36,773 nucleotides of DNA from Thermoflexales bacterium (GTDB taxonomy: Bacteria > Chloroflexota > Anaerolineae > Fen-1058). Positions 21,861 to 30,800 of the stretch are shown here, piece after piece. The translations under genes and the position numbers were made by a program. Numbering within the stretch: the first letter of the stretch is position 1; each line of letters begins with the position of its first letter. The stretch is taken from NCBI GenBank assembly GCA_016931085.1, contig JAFGFO010000335.1:1-36773 (forward strand), read 5' to 3'. Under the pieces are notes generated by a model, which did not search any database, was not told where the DNA came from, and saw only the letters and a program-made list of their open reading frames with translations.

Positions 21861-22936
21861 ACAAACTTGCTGAGAATCTGCGAATTATATGGGCCATCAC
21901 GGCCAAGGATATCGTCGACGCGATAAAAAACAAGACTACCCTGGTTGCGATGTTGTCAGTGCTTTTCATGATCGTTTTTTACCGGCTGCTGCCGATTTTG
22001 ACCAGCAGCGAGGTCCCTGCTCTGCTCGTGTACGACGCCGGCGATTCGACCTTGGTCGCCGCGCTGGAGAACAGCGACGCCGTCGATGTGTACACTTACC
22101 CTTCGCAGGAAAAGATGCAAGATTACCTGGCCAATGGCGAGGTGCCTGAGCTGGGGCTGGTCATCCCGGCCAATTTTGACCAGGTGATCGCCGCTGGCAG
22201 CATACCTGAATTGCAGGGCTATGTGCTGCATTGGGTGAGCAAAGCAGATGCTGCCGAGTTACAGGATTACGTCGAGGCCCTCATTGCCGAACTGACTGGC
22301 TCGTCTGTCCAGATTCATCTGGATGGCAATATCGTCTATCCACCGCCAGATGGCGGATCTGGCGTGATGACCGGCATGGGGATCGTGTTTGCTGTCATCA
22401 TGGTGGGCATCTCGATGATACCCAACCTCATGCTGGAAGAAAAGCAGACCAGGACGATCGATGCGCTGCTCGTTTCTCCCGCCGGCCCGGTTCACGTGAC
22501 CGTTGCCAAGGCCCTGACCGGCCTGTTCTATGGCCTATCAAGTGCGGCGGTGGCCCTGGCGCTCAACTCTGTCTTGATCATACACTGGTTGCTGGTGATC
22601 CTGACCGCGATCTTGGGCACTCTACTCGCCGTGGCGCTTGGGCTCGTGTTGGGTACGCTGATCGAAACGCGGCAGCAGTTGATGCTGTACGCCTGGATCC
22701 TGATAGCTCCTCTGATGCTTCCCCCGTTTTTGTCTTTGATGGAGGACCTGCTGCCGGCGTGGTTGATCGCTGTCTTTCATTGGATCCCGAGCGTGGCCAT
22801 GTTCAGGCTGCTGCTGGTGTCCTTTTCGAACCAGGCTGAGTTTGGGCTATACGGTTCCCGCCTGGCGCTGCTGCTCGCTTCCGCCGTTCTGGTCCTGGCA
22901 GTGGTCGCCTGGCTCGTGCGCCGTATGGATCGCTGA
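21857..22936 (+). CDS. ABC-2 type exporter permease (first of three paralogues)
   Basis: Membrane protein of 359 residues with the ABC-2 layout. A short cytoplasmic start (MNKLAENLRIIWAITAKDIVDA) leads into helix 1 (about 30-50), a large external domain (about 50-170) and five more helices (about 175-355). The LMLEEKQTRTIDALLVSP stretch after helix 2 is the conserved coupling region; all three paralogues share it in altered form. The 4-base overlap with the ATPase gene supports a functional pair. Cargo unknown. Confidence 0.92.
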   Translation: MNKLAENLRIIWAITAKDIVDAIKNKTTLVAMLSVLFMIVFYRLLPILTSSEVPALLVYDAGDSTLVAALENSDAVDVYTYPSQEKMQDYLANGEVPELGLVIPANFDQVIAAGSIPELQGYVLHWVSKADAAELQDYVEALIAELTGSSVQIHLDGNIVYPPPDGGSGVMTGMGIVFAVIMVGISMIPNLMLEEKQTRTIDALLVSPAGPVHVTVAKALTGLFYGLSSAAVALALNSVLIIHWLLVILTAILGTLLAVALGLVLGTLIETRQQLMLYAWILIAPLMLPPFLSLMEDLLPAWLIAVFHWIPSVAMFRLLLVSFSNQAEFGLYGSRLALLLASAVLVLAVVAWLVRRMDR

Positions 22937-22967
22937 GAAGGTTTGTGGCAAAACGGGAGATAAAGCT

Positions 22968-23699
22968 ATGAAAATCACGATGATTGGTCACAGCACACTC
23001 TTGATCGAAATCGAAGGACAGCGTGTCCTTACCGATCCCTACTTTGGCACATGGGGAAACCCGGCCTATGCGCGGGTCGCACCACCGGCCAAGAAGCGTG
23101 AGGAGTTGTGTGATGTGGATGCGGTGTTGATCTCGCACCATCATTTTGACCACATGGACCGCAGCTTTCTGCGCATGCTGGCAGCCAGTGCGCCATTAAG
23201 AAATGGCGTGCCGGTGGCAGCGCCTTACTGGATGCAATGGTTGACCCACTTGGTGTGTGGGGCCAGGCATGTGATTGGGATGAAACCATGGCAGGAGGTG
23301 AAGCTGGGCCCACTGGTCGTGACAGCGGTGCCGGCCGTCCACATCGACGTGACGATCGGTTTTGTCATGTGTGGTGAAGGGAAGCAAGTCTACTTCGCTG
23401 GTGATACCTATTACTATGGACCGTTTATGAAGCAGATCGGCCAGCGCTTTCGACTTGACGCAGCACTGATGCCGGTGACTACTTATCGTATCCCAATGAC
23501 CATGGGAGAAAAAGACGCCGTGCGTGCCGTGCGCGACCTGCGACCCTCGGTAGTGATCCCTATTCACGAAGGCTTGAGACAACGTTCACCGCTGATGCGC
23601 ACGGACCAGACGCCGCAAGCGTTTGCCCAGCGGCTGCGCGAGGCTGGCCTGGAAAGCCGGGTTGTCATCTTGAAAGAAGGGGACGAACTAGAGCTCTGA
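22968..23699 (+). CDS. Metallo-beta-lactamase-fold metal-dependent hydrolase (UlaG/UPF0173-like)
   Basis: Cytoplasmic hydrolase of 243 residues with no signal peptide. The N-terminal MKITMIGHSTLLIE is typical of the UPF0173/UlaG group, and the zinc motif HHHFDHMD (HxHxDH) is complete. Further metal ligands are likely H in AVHID, D in AGDTYY and H in PIHEG. The substrate is unknown; relatives include UlaG (L-ascorbate-6-phosphate lactonase) and NAPE-PLD-like enzymes. The ATG at 22968 with GGGAG 8 bases upstream is preferred; the open frame upstream overlaps the permease gene and is not protein-like. It lies between permeases 1 and 2, 31 bases after the former. Codons 75-80 (APLRNG) are encoded by a palindrome also found outside genes. 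Confidence 0.92.
   Translation: MKITMIGHSTLLIEIEGQRVLTDPYFGTWGNPAYARVAPPAKKREELCDVDAVLISHHHFDHMDRSFLRMLAASAPLRNGVPVAAPYWMQWLTHLVCGARHVIGMKPWQEVKLGPLVVTAVPAVHIDVTIGFVMCGEGKQVYFAGDTYYYGPFMKQIGQRFRLDAALMPVTTYRIPMTMGEKDAVRAVRDLRPSVVIPIHEGLRQRSPLMRTDQTPQAFAQRLREAGLESRVVILKEGDELEL
23192..23208. repeat. 17-bp dispersed palindrome inside the hydrolase gene
   Basis: GCCATTAAGAAATGGCG is identical to 11843-11859 in the leader hairpin of the TPR gene. Related forms are at 26052-26067 and 27813-27843. Here it is read in frame as part of a surface-type turn (APLRNG). Confidence 0.8.
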
Positions 23700-23703
23700 A
23701 TCT

Positions 23704-23729
23704 CCCCCATGCCTAAAGGTGGGGGCTTT
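23704..23729 (+). terminator. Hairpin with T-rich tail after the hydrolase gene; resembles IS200/IS605 end hairpins
   Basis: CCCCCA (23704-23709) pairs with TGGGGG (23720-23725), loop TGCCTAAAGG, followed by CTTT. It sits 5 bases after the hydrolase stop and may end transcription in part. The words CTCCCCC...GCCTAAAGG...GGGGG are reminiscent of the hairpins at IS200/IS605/TnpB-element right ends, but no transposase or tnpB gene is present. Confidence 0.5.
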
Positions 23730-23772
23730 GCGGCAGTATTTGGTAAGCGCTTGAAATGGCGTGAGGTGGACT

Positions 23773-24864
23773 GTGAATACAAACAAGTTGGCTCAAAGCG
23801 TGCGCATCATCTGGGCCATTGCGGTCAAAGATGTGGCAGATGCTTTTAGGAACAGGGTGATTTTACAGATTGTTCTGACTGGCTTGGCTGTAGTAGCGCT
23901 TTATAAAGCGATCCCTACCCTCATCCAGTCCATGGATGTGGCGCGCTTGCACGTGTACGACACAGACGGAAGTGTGTCGATTTTGTTGGAGAACAGCCCT
24001 GACCTGGATGTGCGTCAGTATACATCTCAGCGTGACATGGAAACTTTTATGATGATGGGGGTGGCGCCGGAATTGGGCCTGATCATCCCGTCCGGCTTTG
24101 AGCAGGCTGTGCAATCCGGTGTGCCGCTTCAACTCGACGGCTATGTGCAGTACTGGGTCAGCCCCTCCGAAGCGGGGAATCTCGAATTACAGCTTGAGGG
24201 CGAGTTGGCCAGCTTGTTGGGACGAGCGGTAGATGTCAAGTTAGAGGGACACAAGGTCTATCCAGGCCCGTTTGCCTCCTATGGTCCGGGAGGCTGGGCT
24301 GTGTTGAGCATGTTCGTCGTGCTGCTCATGGTTGGCATTAGCTTGGTGCCGCACCTGATGCTCGAGGAAAGACAGACCAGGACTTTGGATAGTTTGCTAG
24401 TCTCACCAGCCAGCAGCAGCCATGTGGTGCTCGGCAAGGCACTGGCCGGGCTAGCGTTTGGCCTGGTGGGGATGGTGGTGGTGCTGGTAGCCAATGCTGC
24501 GTTGATCACGCAGTGGGCCTTTGCTATCCTGGCCACTGTGTGTGGGCTGCTATTGGTGATTGGAGTAGGCTTGTTGCTAGGTGTTATCTTTGAGGTGAAG
24601 CAATCTTTGAAAATGGCCAGTGGCGTTTTGTTCACATTTGCCTTTGTCCCAGTGGCCATCGCTGGCATGGCGATGGATCTACCTGATGTGGTGAATAGCG
24701 CTCTGCGCTGGATACCGACTGTGGCCCTGGCCCGGCTCTTTTGTATAGCCCAGTCCAACCAGGCAGTGTGGGCTGATTATGGCCAGGATTTGGCCGTGGT
24801 CGTGGTCTCAATCGTGCTCGTGTTAGCCAGCGTGGTGCACCTGGTAGAGCGCTCTGAGCGGTGA
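23773..24864 (+). CDS. ABC-2 type exporter permease (second paralogue)
   Basis: Membrane protein of 363 residues aligned along its length with the permeases at 21857 and 24885. It starts VNTNKLAQSVRIIWAIAVKDVADAFRN, has an external domain (about 50-175) and the coupling segment LMLEERQTRTLDSLLVSP. The GTG at 23773 is chosen because it matches the paralogues' starts and has GAGGTG 4 bases before it; a GTG at 23761 is in frame but would overlap that site. A hairpin and a TAAGCGCTTGA palindrome lie in the 73-base gap before it. Confidence 0.9.
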   Translation: MNTNKLAQSVRIIWAIAVKDVADAFRNRVILQIVLTGLAVVALYKAIPTLIQSMDVARLHVYDTDGSVSILLENSPDLDVRQYTSQRDMETFMMMGVAPELGLIIPSGFEQAVQSGVPLQLDGYVQYWVSPSEAGNLELQLEGELASLLGRAVDVKLEGHKVYPGPFASYGPGGWAVLSMFVVLLMVGISLVPHLMLEERQTRTLDSLLVSPASSSHVVLGKALAGLAFGLVGMVVVLVANAALITQWAFAILATVCGLLLVIGVGLLLGVIFEVKQSLKMASGVLFTFAFVPVAIAGMAMDLPDVVNSALRWIPTVALARLFCIAQSNQAVWADYGQDLAVVVVSIVLVLASVVHLVERSER

Positions 24865-24884
24865 ATTGCTAGAGGAATAAAATA

Positions 24885-25973
24885 ATGAACAAGTTGAGTG
24901 AAAGCCTGCGTATCATCTGGGCGATTGCGGCCAAGGATATCGTGGACGCCACCAAGAACAAGGTGACGCTGTCGATTATGCTGGGGGTGGGGTTTATGAT
25001 GTTGTCTGGGTTAGCCTTGCCGTGGCTTTTGGGGCTCAAAGACACTCCCTCAGCCGTGATCTACGACCCGGACCGCACAACCCTGCTCAGGGCACTTAGA
25101 ACGCGGCGCGAGTTCAACCTGCGCTTTGTGGATTCCCTGGAAGAGCTGGAAACCGACCTGGCCGAATCTCCTCGGCCTGCCTTGGGCCTGGCTATCCCGC
25201 CGGGTTTTGGCCAGTCGCCCGGCTCCGCTGGAACGGTGGAGGTCGACGGCTATGCCGCCCATTGGGCCGATCCGGCCAAGATCGCTGAGCTGACAGCCTA
25301 TTTCGAGGATCAACTGGGCAAGGCTAGTTGGCAGACTGTCCACATTGACGTCGGCGATCGCCTGGCTTATCCCGAGCTTTATTCAGGTGGGCAACCGTTC
25401 ATGACGGCAATATCGCTAACCACGATCGTGTTGGTCATTGGTCTGGCCATTGTGCCCTATTTGCTGGTTGAGGAGAAAGAAACCCACACCTTTGACGCGC
25501 TGCTGGTGTCGCCGGCCCGTTTCAGCCAGGTGGTGGCTGGCAAGGCGGTGACCGGCTTGTTTTATTGCCTGGTGGCGGCCGCGGTGTTCCTGTTGTTCAA
25601 TGCCTACCTGGTCGTTCATTGGGGCGTGGCGGCCTTGGCGGTTCTCCTGGGGGCAGCTTTAGGAGTGGCGATTGGGCTGCTGGCGGGAGCTTCGTCCGAC
25701 AACCCGGCCACGATCAATATGTGGATGGGCCTGTTTATCATGCTCTTGATCGTGCCCACCTTACTGGAGCAGCTCAGTAGTTCGAAAATGCCCGAGTTTG
25801 TCCGGGTGATTTTGCCCTGGCTGCCTTCGGTGACCATGGGCCGCCTGCTCAGGATTGCTATGGCGGGCGATATCCAGGCCGCACCGATCTTGTCCAACGC
25901 GGCTGTCCTGGCTGTCACAGCGCTGGCGGTTTACGCCCTGGTAGTGTGGCGCGTGCGGCAGGTGGATCGCTAA
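24885..25973 (+). CDS. ABC-2 type exporter permease (third paralogue)
   Basis: Membrane protein of 362 residues, again starting MNKLSESLRIIWAIAAKDIVDATKNK. The external domain (about 50-165) is more diverged, and the coupling segment reads LLVEEKETHTFDALLVSP. It has six predicted membrane helices. The ribosome-binding site AGAGGAA lies 7-8 bases before the ATG, 20 bases after the second permease. With one intact ATPase gene upstream, the three permeases may form heterodimers or alternate complexes with it (inference). Confidence 0.92.
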   Translation: MNKLSESLRIIWAIAAKDIVDATKNKVTLSIMLGVGFMMLSGLALPWLLGLKDTPSAVIYDPDRTTLLRALRTRREFNLRFVDSLEELETDLAESPRPALGLAIPPGFGQSPGSAGTVEVDGYAAHWADPAKIAELTAYFEDQLGKASWQTVHIDVGDRLAYPELYSGGQPFMTAISLTTIVLVIGLAIVPYLLVEEKETHTFDALLVSPARFSQVVAGKAVTGLFYCLVAAAVFLLFNAYLVVHWGVAALAVLLGAALGVAIGLLAGASSDNPATINMWMGLFIMLLIVPTLLEQLSSSKMPEFVRVILPWLPSVTMGRLLRIAMAGDIQAAPILSNAAVLAVTALAVYALVVWRVRQVDR

Positions 25974-25980
25974 TGGAGTG

Positions 25981-26067
25981 AGAACCCGAGTTTCTTCCTT
26001 GCCTCCTTCGCTGCGCTTGGGGGTGCTAGGCGAAAGTCGGTTTCTGGTTGCGCCATTTGGAAGTGGC
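25981..26067. repeat. Cluster of small palindromes between exporter and hydrolase genes
   Basis: The 147-base gap holds an imperfect inverted pair GAGAACCCGAGTTTC (about 25981-25995) and GAAAGTCGGTTTCT (about 26032-26045), then GCCATTTGGAAGTGGC (26052-26067), a member of the GCCATT...AATGGC palindrome family. These look like dispersed elements rather than regulatory sites; no clear promoter for the next gene was seen. Confidence 0.5.
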
Positions 26068-26120
26068 GGCACTGTGGGACTCGTACCTGAAACCCTAAAC
26101 CTGAAACTTGAAACTATCTT

Positions 26121-27689
26121 ATGTATCTCTATCGTTTTGCTGTCTTGTTTTTAGTGTTGAGCCTGGCGGCGTGCAGCGGGGTAGGGGGTCCGGTGGCTAC
26201 GGCGACGCCTTTCCCAACGCCAACGCTTGCCCCAACGCCGACGCCAGAGATGGTAACGGTAGCCCGCTTCGAGCCTGGGCTGTGCGCTTTTGCCTTGCCA
26301 GAGGATCACGTTCAGGGACAGGATGTGGACTGCGGCTACCTGTTCGTGCCCGAAAACCGGAACCAACTCCCGTCGCGCGCCATTCGCCTGGCGGTGGGCA
26401 TCTTTCACCCACCAGGCGGGGCAACCCAGCCCGACCCGATTGTTTTCCTGGCCGGCGGCCCGGGTGCCAGCGCCCTGGAAGGCCTACGTTACCAGTTCGA
26501 GGACGGCTTTGCGCCCGTCTTGGCTGCCGGGCGGGATCTGGTCGTGTTCGACCAACGTGGGGTAGGGCGCTCCAGGCCAGCGCTTGACTGCCCCGCCTTT
26601 GACGAGTTGAGCCTGGACTTGCTCGATCGCCAGGTGGACGGGCGCACGGTCAGCGACGGCGAGGCCTTTGAGCTGGCCCTGGCCGCGCTGCTGGCTTGCG
26701 GGGCAGACTTGAGCCAGGTGGCGGACCTCACCGCTTACAACACGGCCGCCAGCGCTGCTGATGTAAACGATTTGCGCCTGGCGCTGGGTTATGACAAGGT
26801 CAACCTGTGGGGTGGCTCGTATGGCACGCGCCTGGCGTTGAGCGTGATGCGCGACTATTCAGAGGGCCTCCGCAGCGTCGTTCTGGACTCGGTCTACCCG
26901 CCAGATGCGGACTTGTACCTCGAGTCCCCGGCCAACGTCACGCGATCGTTCAATCGCTTTTTCGACAGTTGCACGGGCAATCCGGTTTGCAATGACTCCT
27001 TTCCCAATTTGCGGACGGTCTTTTGGGACACGGTCGATCGCCTGAACGCGACTCCTGTCCAGCGCACGCTCACCAACACCCTCACCGGCGAAGTCTACCC
27101 GGCCGTGATGAACGGCGACGTCTTGATCGGCCTGGTGTTCCAGTGGCTCTACGAGAGCGAGGTGCGGCTCTTGCTGCCCCAACTCATTTACGACACCAGC
27201 CGAGGCGATTTTGGGATGGCAGACCTGTTTCGCAGCGCGATGCTGGCTCAGTCTTCGGTCTCGAGCCGGGGGATGACCTTTTCGGTGCAGTGCAACGAAG
27301 AAATTCCCTTCAGCTCGCCTGAAGCGTTCGAACGCGCGTTGGCGGATTACCCCGAGTTGGCTGGCTTTTACAAAGGCTCGATCCTGGGGCCACTGGCTTA
27401 CCGGGTGTGCGAAGGCTGGGATTCGGGTCAGGCTGATCCGCTTGAGAACCAGCCGGTTGTCAGCTCGGTTCCCACCCTGGTGATGGCGGGCGAATTTGAC
27501 CCGATTACTCCGCCAGCTTGGGGGCGGCGCGCGGCAGAAAACCTGGCGCGAGGCAGCTTTTTCGAGTATCCTGGCGTCGGGCACGGCGCGAGCGTCAGGC
27601 GTGGCTGCCCGCGCGACATGCTGCTGGCTTTCTTGAACGATCCCACCGTCCCGCCAGATGGTGCGTGTATCGCCGCTATGGGCCAGTAA
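26121..27689 (+). CDS. Alpha/beta-hydrolase lipoprotein with TAP-like C-terminus
   Basis: Extracellular lipid-anchored hydrolase of 522 residues. The lipobox (LAAC) puts the lipidated cysteine at residue 18, followed by a Thr/Pro spacer (about 24-43). The alpha/beta fold shows the oxyanion region LAGGPGAS (110-117), FDQRGVGRS and the nucleophile elbow GGSYG with Ser233. Asp460 (GEFDPITP) and His488 (GVGHGA) complete the triad; the last about 90 residues match the TAP-like domain of tripeptidyl/prolyl aminopeptidases of the SCO7095/Streptomyces type. Peptides are the expected substrate, though esters cannot be excluded. There is no recognisable ribosome-binding site before the ATG at 26121; the sequence there is a degenerate GAAACTTGAAAC repeat. 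Confidence 0.92.
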   Translation: MYLYRFAVLFLVLSLAACSGVGGPVATATPFPTPTLAPTPTPEMVTVARFEPGLCAFALPEDHVQGQDVDCGYLFVPENRNQLPSRAIRLAVGIFHPPGGATQPDPIVFLAGGPGASALEGLRYQFEDGFAPVLAAGRDLVVFDQRGVGRSRPALDCPAFDELSLDLLDRQVDGRTVSDGEAFELALAALLACGADLSQVADLTAYNTAASAADVNDLRLALGYDKVNLWGGSYGTRLALSVMRDYSEGLRSVVLDSVYPPDADLYLESPANVTRSFNRFFDSCTGNPVCNDSFPNLRTVFWDTVDRLNATPVQRTLTNTLTGEVYPAVMNGDVLIGLVFQWLYESEVRLLLPQLIYDTSRGDFGMADLFRSAMLAQSSVSSRGMTFSVQCNEEIPFSSPEAFERALADYPELAGFYKGSILGPLAYRVCEGWDSGQADPLENQPVVSSVPTLVMAGEFDPITPPAWGRRAAENLARGSFFEYPGVGHGASVRRGCPRDMLLAFLNDPTVPPDGACIAAMGQ

Positions 27690-27768
27690 CCGCTCTTGTC
27701 TCCCACCGACGCCGGCTGGGCGGCTGCGCTCGTGGGTGTAGTGTCCGACTTGTTCAGGTCAAATAACA

Positions 27769-27796
27769 TAGCTGCCGCATAGAGATGCGGCAGCTA
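27769..27796. terminator. 12-bp perfect stem-loop between convergent genes
   Basis: TAGCTGCCGCAT (27769-27780) pairs exactly with ATGCGGCAGCTA (27785-27796), loop AGAG. It lies between the ends of the hydrolase and surface-protein genes. It has no adjoining T run, so transcription-end function is inferred from position only. Confidence 0.55.
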
Positions 27797-27812
27797 CATG
27801 GTATAGGTTCTG

Positions 27813-27843
27813 GCGATTTGGAAATCGCGCGATTTGGAAATCG
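27813..27843. repeat. Two adjoining GCGATTTGGAAATCG palindromes
   Basis: GCGATTTGGAAATCGC (27813-27828) and a second GCGATTTGGAAATCG (27829-27843) lie head to tail just after the end of the surface-protein gene. Each is a 7-bp stem around GG. They resemble the GCCATT-type palindromes at 11843, 23192 and 26052. Confidence 0.7.
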
Positions 27844-27853
27844 TGATTACTTG

Positions 27854-30800
27854 CTAGGCTCTGCGTCGCTGGCTGCCCAGTGCAGCAGCCATTCCAAGCA
27901 CGAGCAGGCTGGCCACAAGCGATGCCACAGGCCACTGTGGCTCCTTTGCCGTCAGAGTGCCTAGTGTGATGGCCGTCGGCTGGTTGGGCGCTTGTGAGAC
28001 GTCGAACAAGGTCCACGCACTCAAGCCGGTCACGTCGCTAACGACCACACAATGACTTGTAACGGTACTGGGCTTGAGCACCCAGTTGTAGCCTGTGCCG
28101 CTGTCCTCCCAGCGGAAAACGCCCAGGCTGCTTTCATTTAGCCCGACCAGGTCCGCCTCGGTGTAGCAAAATCCCAAGGTCAGCGTAAAGGCGCTGCCCG
28201 TGGATGTGAGATACCAGGTGGATGGCAGCTCGCCAGGATCCTGACTGCCGCCAGGATAGGCGCTGCGCCTGGTCGCCGTGATGGTGCCTGCGTCGCCCCC
28301 GGTCACGGTGACGCTGATCAAGGTCGGGCCAAAGGAGGCCATGCTGGGCGCGGACAGGCCGGTCTTGACGACTGTGTCGCTGTCGGCCAACTGGAGTTCG
28401 TAAGCGCCGATGTCACAGCGCAAGTCGCCCCGGGGTTGGCCCCGCTGGTCGGTGGGCGGGCAAGCAGCCGGGTCGCCAGCGTCGATCGCCGGGCTGTTGG
28501 GCAACAGGGCATAGCTCAACGTACCCCCACCATAGTCGGCCAGCGGGCCGAGCAGTGGGTTAGTGTGCGAGATGTCGCCGGCTGCCGCCAGGCTGCACGT
28601 TCCGTCACTGTCCAGGTTGTAGCCCAACGAGTTGATGCTGGCATTGGCTTCCACGACGCAGTCGCTGCTGCCGCTATTTTCGGCCACGATGCTGTTGTGT
28701 AGGATTATTTCGCCATTGAGGACGCGCAGGCCGCCGCCCGTGATGCCCTGGTTGGCGCGGATGGTGGTGTTGACGAGCGTGACTGTACCCCCGTTACTCC
28801 GGATGCCGCCGGCACCGCCGCTGCCCACGTTGCCGCCAACCGTGCTGTTTGTCATGGTTACCGCGCCGTTATAGGCATAGGTCCCGCCGCCGTTCCCAGT
28901 AGCCGTGTTGCTGACGATGGCTGCGTCGAACAGGGTCAAGGCGGCCGTGTCGTTATAGATGGCGCCGCCGGAAGTGGCCCGGTTAGTGCTAAAGGTGACA
29001 TCCGTCAAGCTCGGGCTGCCTTCATAGTTGTACAACCCACCGCCTTCGTCAGCCTGGTTGGCATTGAAGGTAACGTCTGTCAAGATCAATTTGTTGTTAT
29101 AGTTGTACAGCCCGCCGCCTCTGGCCGCAATGTTGGCGTCGAAGGTGATATCTGTCAAGACTGGACTGCCTTCATAGTTGTACAGCCCGCCACCGTCGCT
29201 GGACCGGTTGGCGCTGAAGGTGACGCCCATCAATACCAGGCTGCCGCGCTGGCTGTATAGCGCGCCGCCTCTGGAGGCGGACTCGTTGGCCCTAAAGTCC
29301 ACGTTCGTCAATGTTGGGTGAGCGACATCGCCGTACATCCCACCGCCAACGTTACTCGCCGTGTTGCTGACGAAGGTGACGTTCGTCAAGGCCGGGGCGC
29401 CGCCCGAGCTGCACATTCCACCGCCGTTTGCGGCTGCGTTGCTGATGAATGAGACGGCTCTCAGGCTTGGGCTGCCGCCGTTGGTGCTATATAGCCCGCC
29501 GCCGACGGTAGCCGTGTTGTTTGTGAATAGCACGTCTGTCAGGACCGGGTTCTCGTCGCTCCACATCCCGCCGCCCTCATTGGCCGAGCCGTCCCGGATG
29601 GTTATGCCAGATAGGCTCACTGCGATTTGCCCTGCGCCGCCTGGACGGTCTATCTTGAAGACACGGCTGGCGCCGCCCCCGCTGATGGCCAGTTGGCCAG
29701 CACCAGGGCCGTTGAGGCTCAGGGCTTTGTCAATCAGGAGCTCGCCGCCGGTCAGGGTGATGGCGGCCGGGTAGGTGAGGGCAAAGTCGATTTGGCCGCC
29801 CGGGCACACTTCAGCCACTGCCTGGCGCAGGGTGCCCGGCTCCGGCTGGGAGCTGACGTGATCCACGGTGTTGGTCACGAGCATGCTCGATCCGCCGCAC
29901 ACGCGGGTCGCCGCGTAGGCAAGGTACGGAGCGGGTGTTTGCTCGCTGGTGATGGCGGCTGTATTGGCGACGCGCAGACCGGTGAGCAGCCCAGCCTGGA
30001 TGGTTACCGGGAAGGTGATGGTGACCACGCCGCCGGGGCCGATGCCTAGCCCTGTAACCAGGGTAGGTGGAGCCGTGCCGGCCGTGCCGGCCGTTGGCGG
30101 GTCGAGCGTTATGGGACCAGCAAAAGTCAGCCTGGGCGGCAGGCTGTCGGAGATCACGCCGCCGCCGATGGTCGTGTCGGTGAAGGTGTTGAGCGCCGTG
30201 AGCGTGTAGGTGATCCGCTGGCCAGCCGCCTGGCTGGCCGGGTTCACGCTCTTGAGCAGGTATAGGCCGGGCTGAAATTCGTAGGCGCCCATGTCCACCC
30301 CGCCGTAGGCCACGCGGGGCTGGCCAGCCAGGTCGAAGGGCAGGGCCTCAGCCGTGTCGCCATCGCCGTCCAGGTCAAGCGTGTCCGTTGGGACAAGTGC
30401 CGCGTCGCCCGCGTCGATGGCAGGCGAGCCTGGACGCAGGTGCAGGTCGCCAGCCATGGTCGGAGCAACCATGGGGTCAACAGGGTTCACGAAACGCGGA
30501 TCGACGTCCAGGTTGCCGCCGCCGTCGAGCCCCACCACAGTTCCCCAGGCCGGGCCACTGCCGCCCGAGCCCTGGATGTCGCTGAACGCAATCGTGGGGT
30601 CGCTGTATTTGTTGTATACCTGGTCTGGCTCGTTGCCCCACACCAGGCTGTTTTGGATACTACAGTCGCTCCAAAAGTAGTTGTACAACCCACCACCGTC
30701 GCCGCTGGCGCGATTGCCGCTGAGCGTGACGTTGGTCAAGCGCGGCTGGCTGTTGGTGAGATTATACAGCCCGCCGCCGTCGTTGGCACGATTGCCGCTG

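Noticed and set aside
22842..22967. N-terminal extension of the metallo-hydrolase
   Set aside because: It overlaps the permease gene in another frame and is Trp/Cys-rich non-protein-like sequence; the family starts at MKITMIGHS.
30131..30143. AGGCTGTCGGAGA, identical to the MITE end
   Set aside because: It encodes part of a conserved SDSLPP motif of the surface protein; a similar string near 31770 also codes for DSLPP, so the match is chance.
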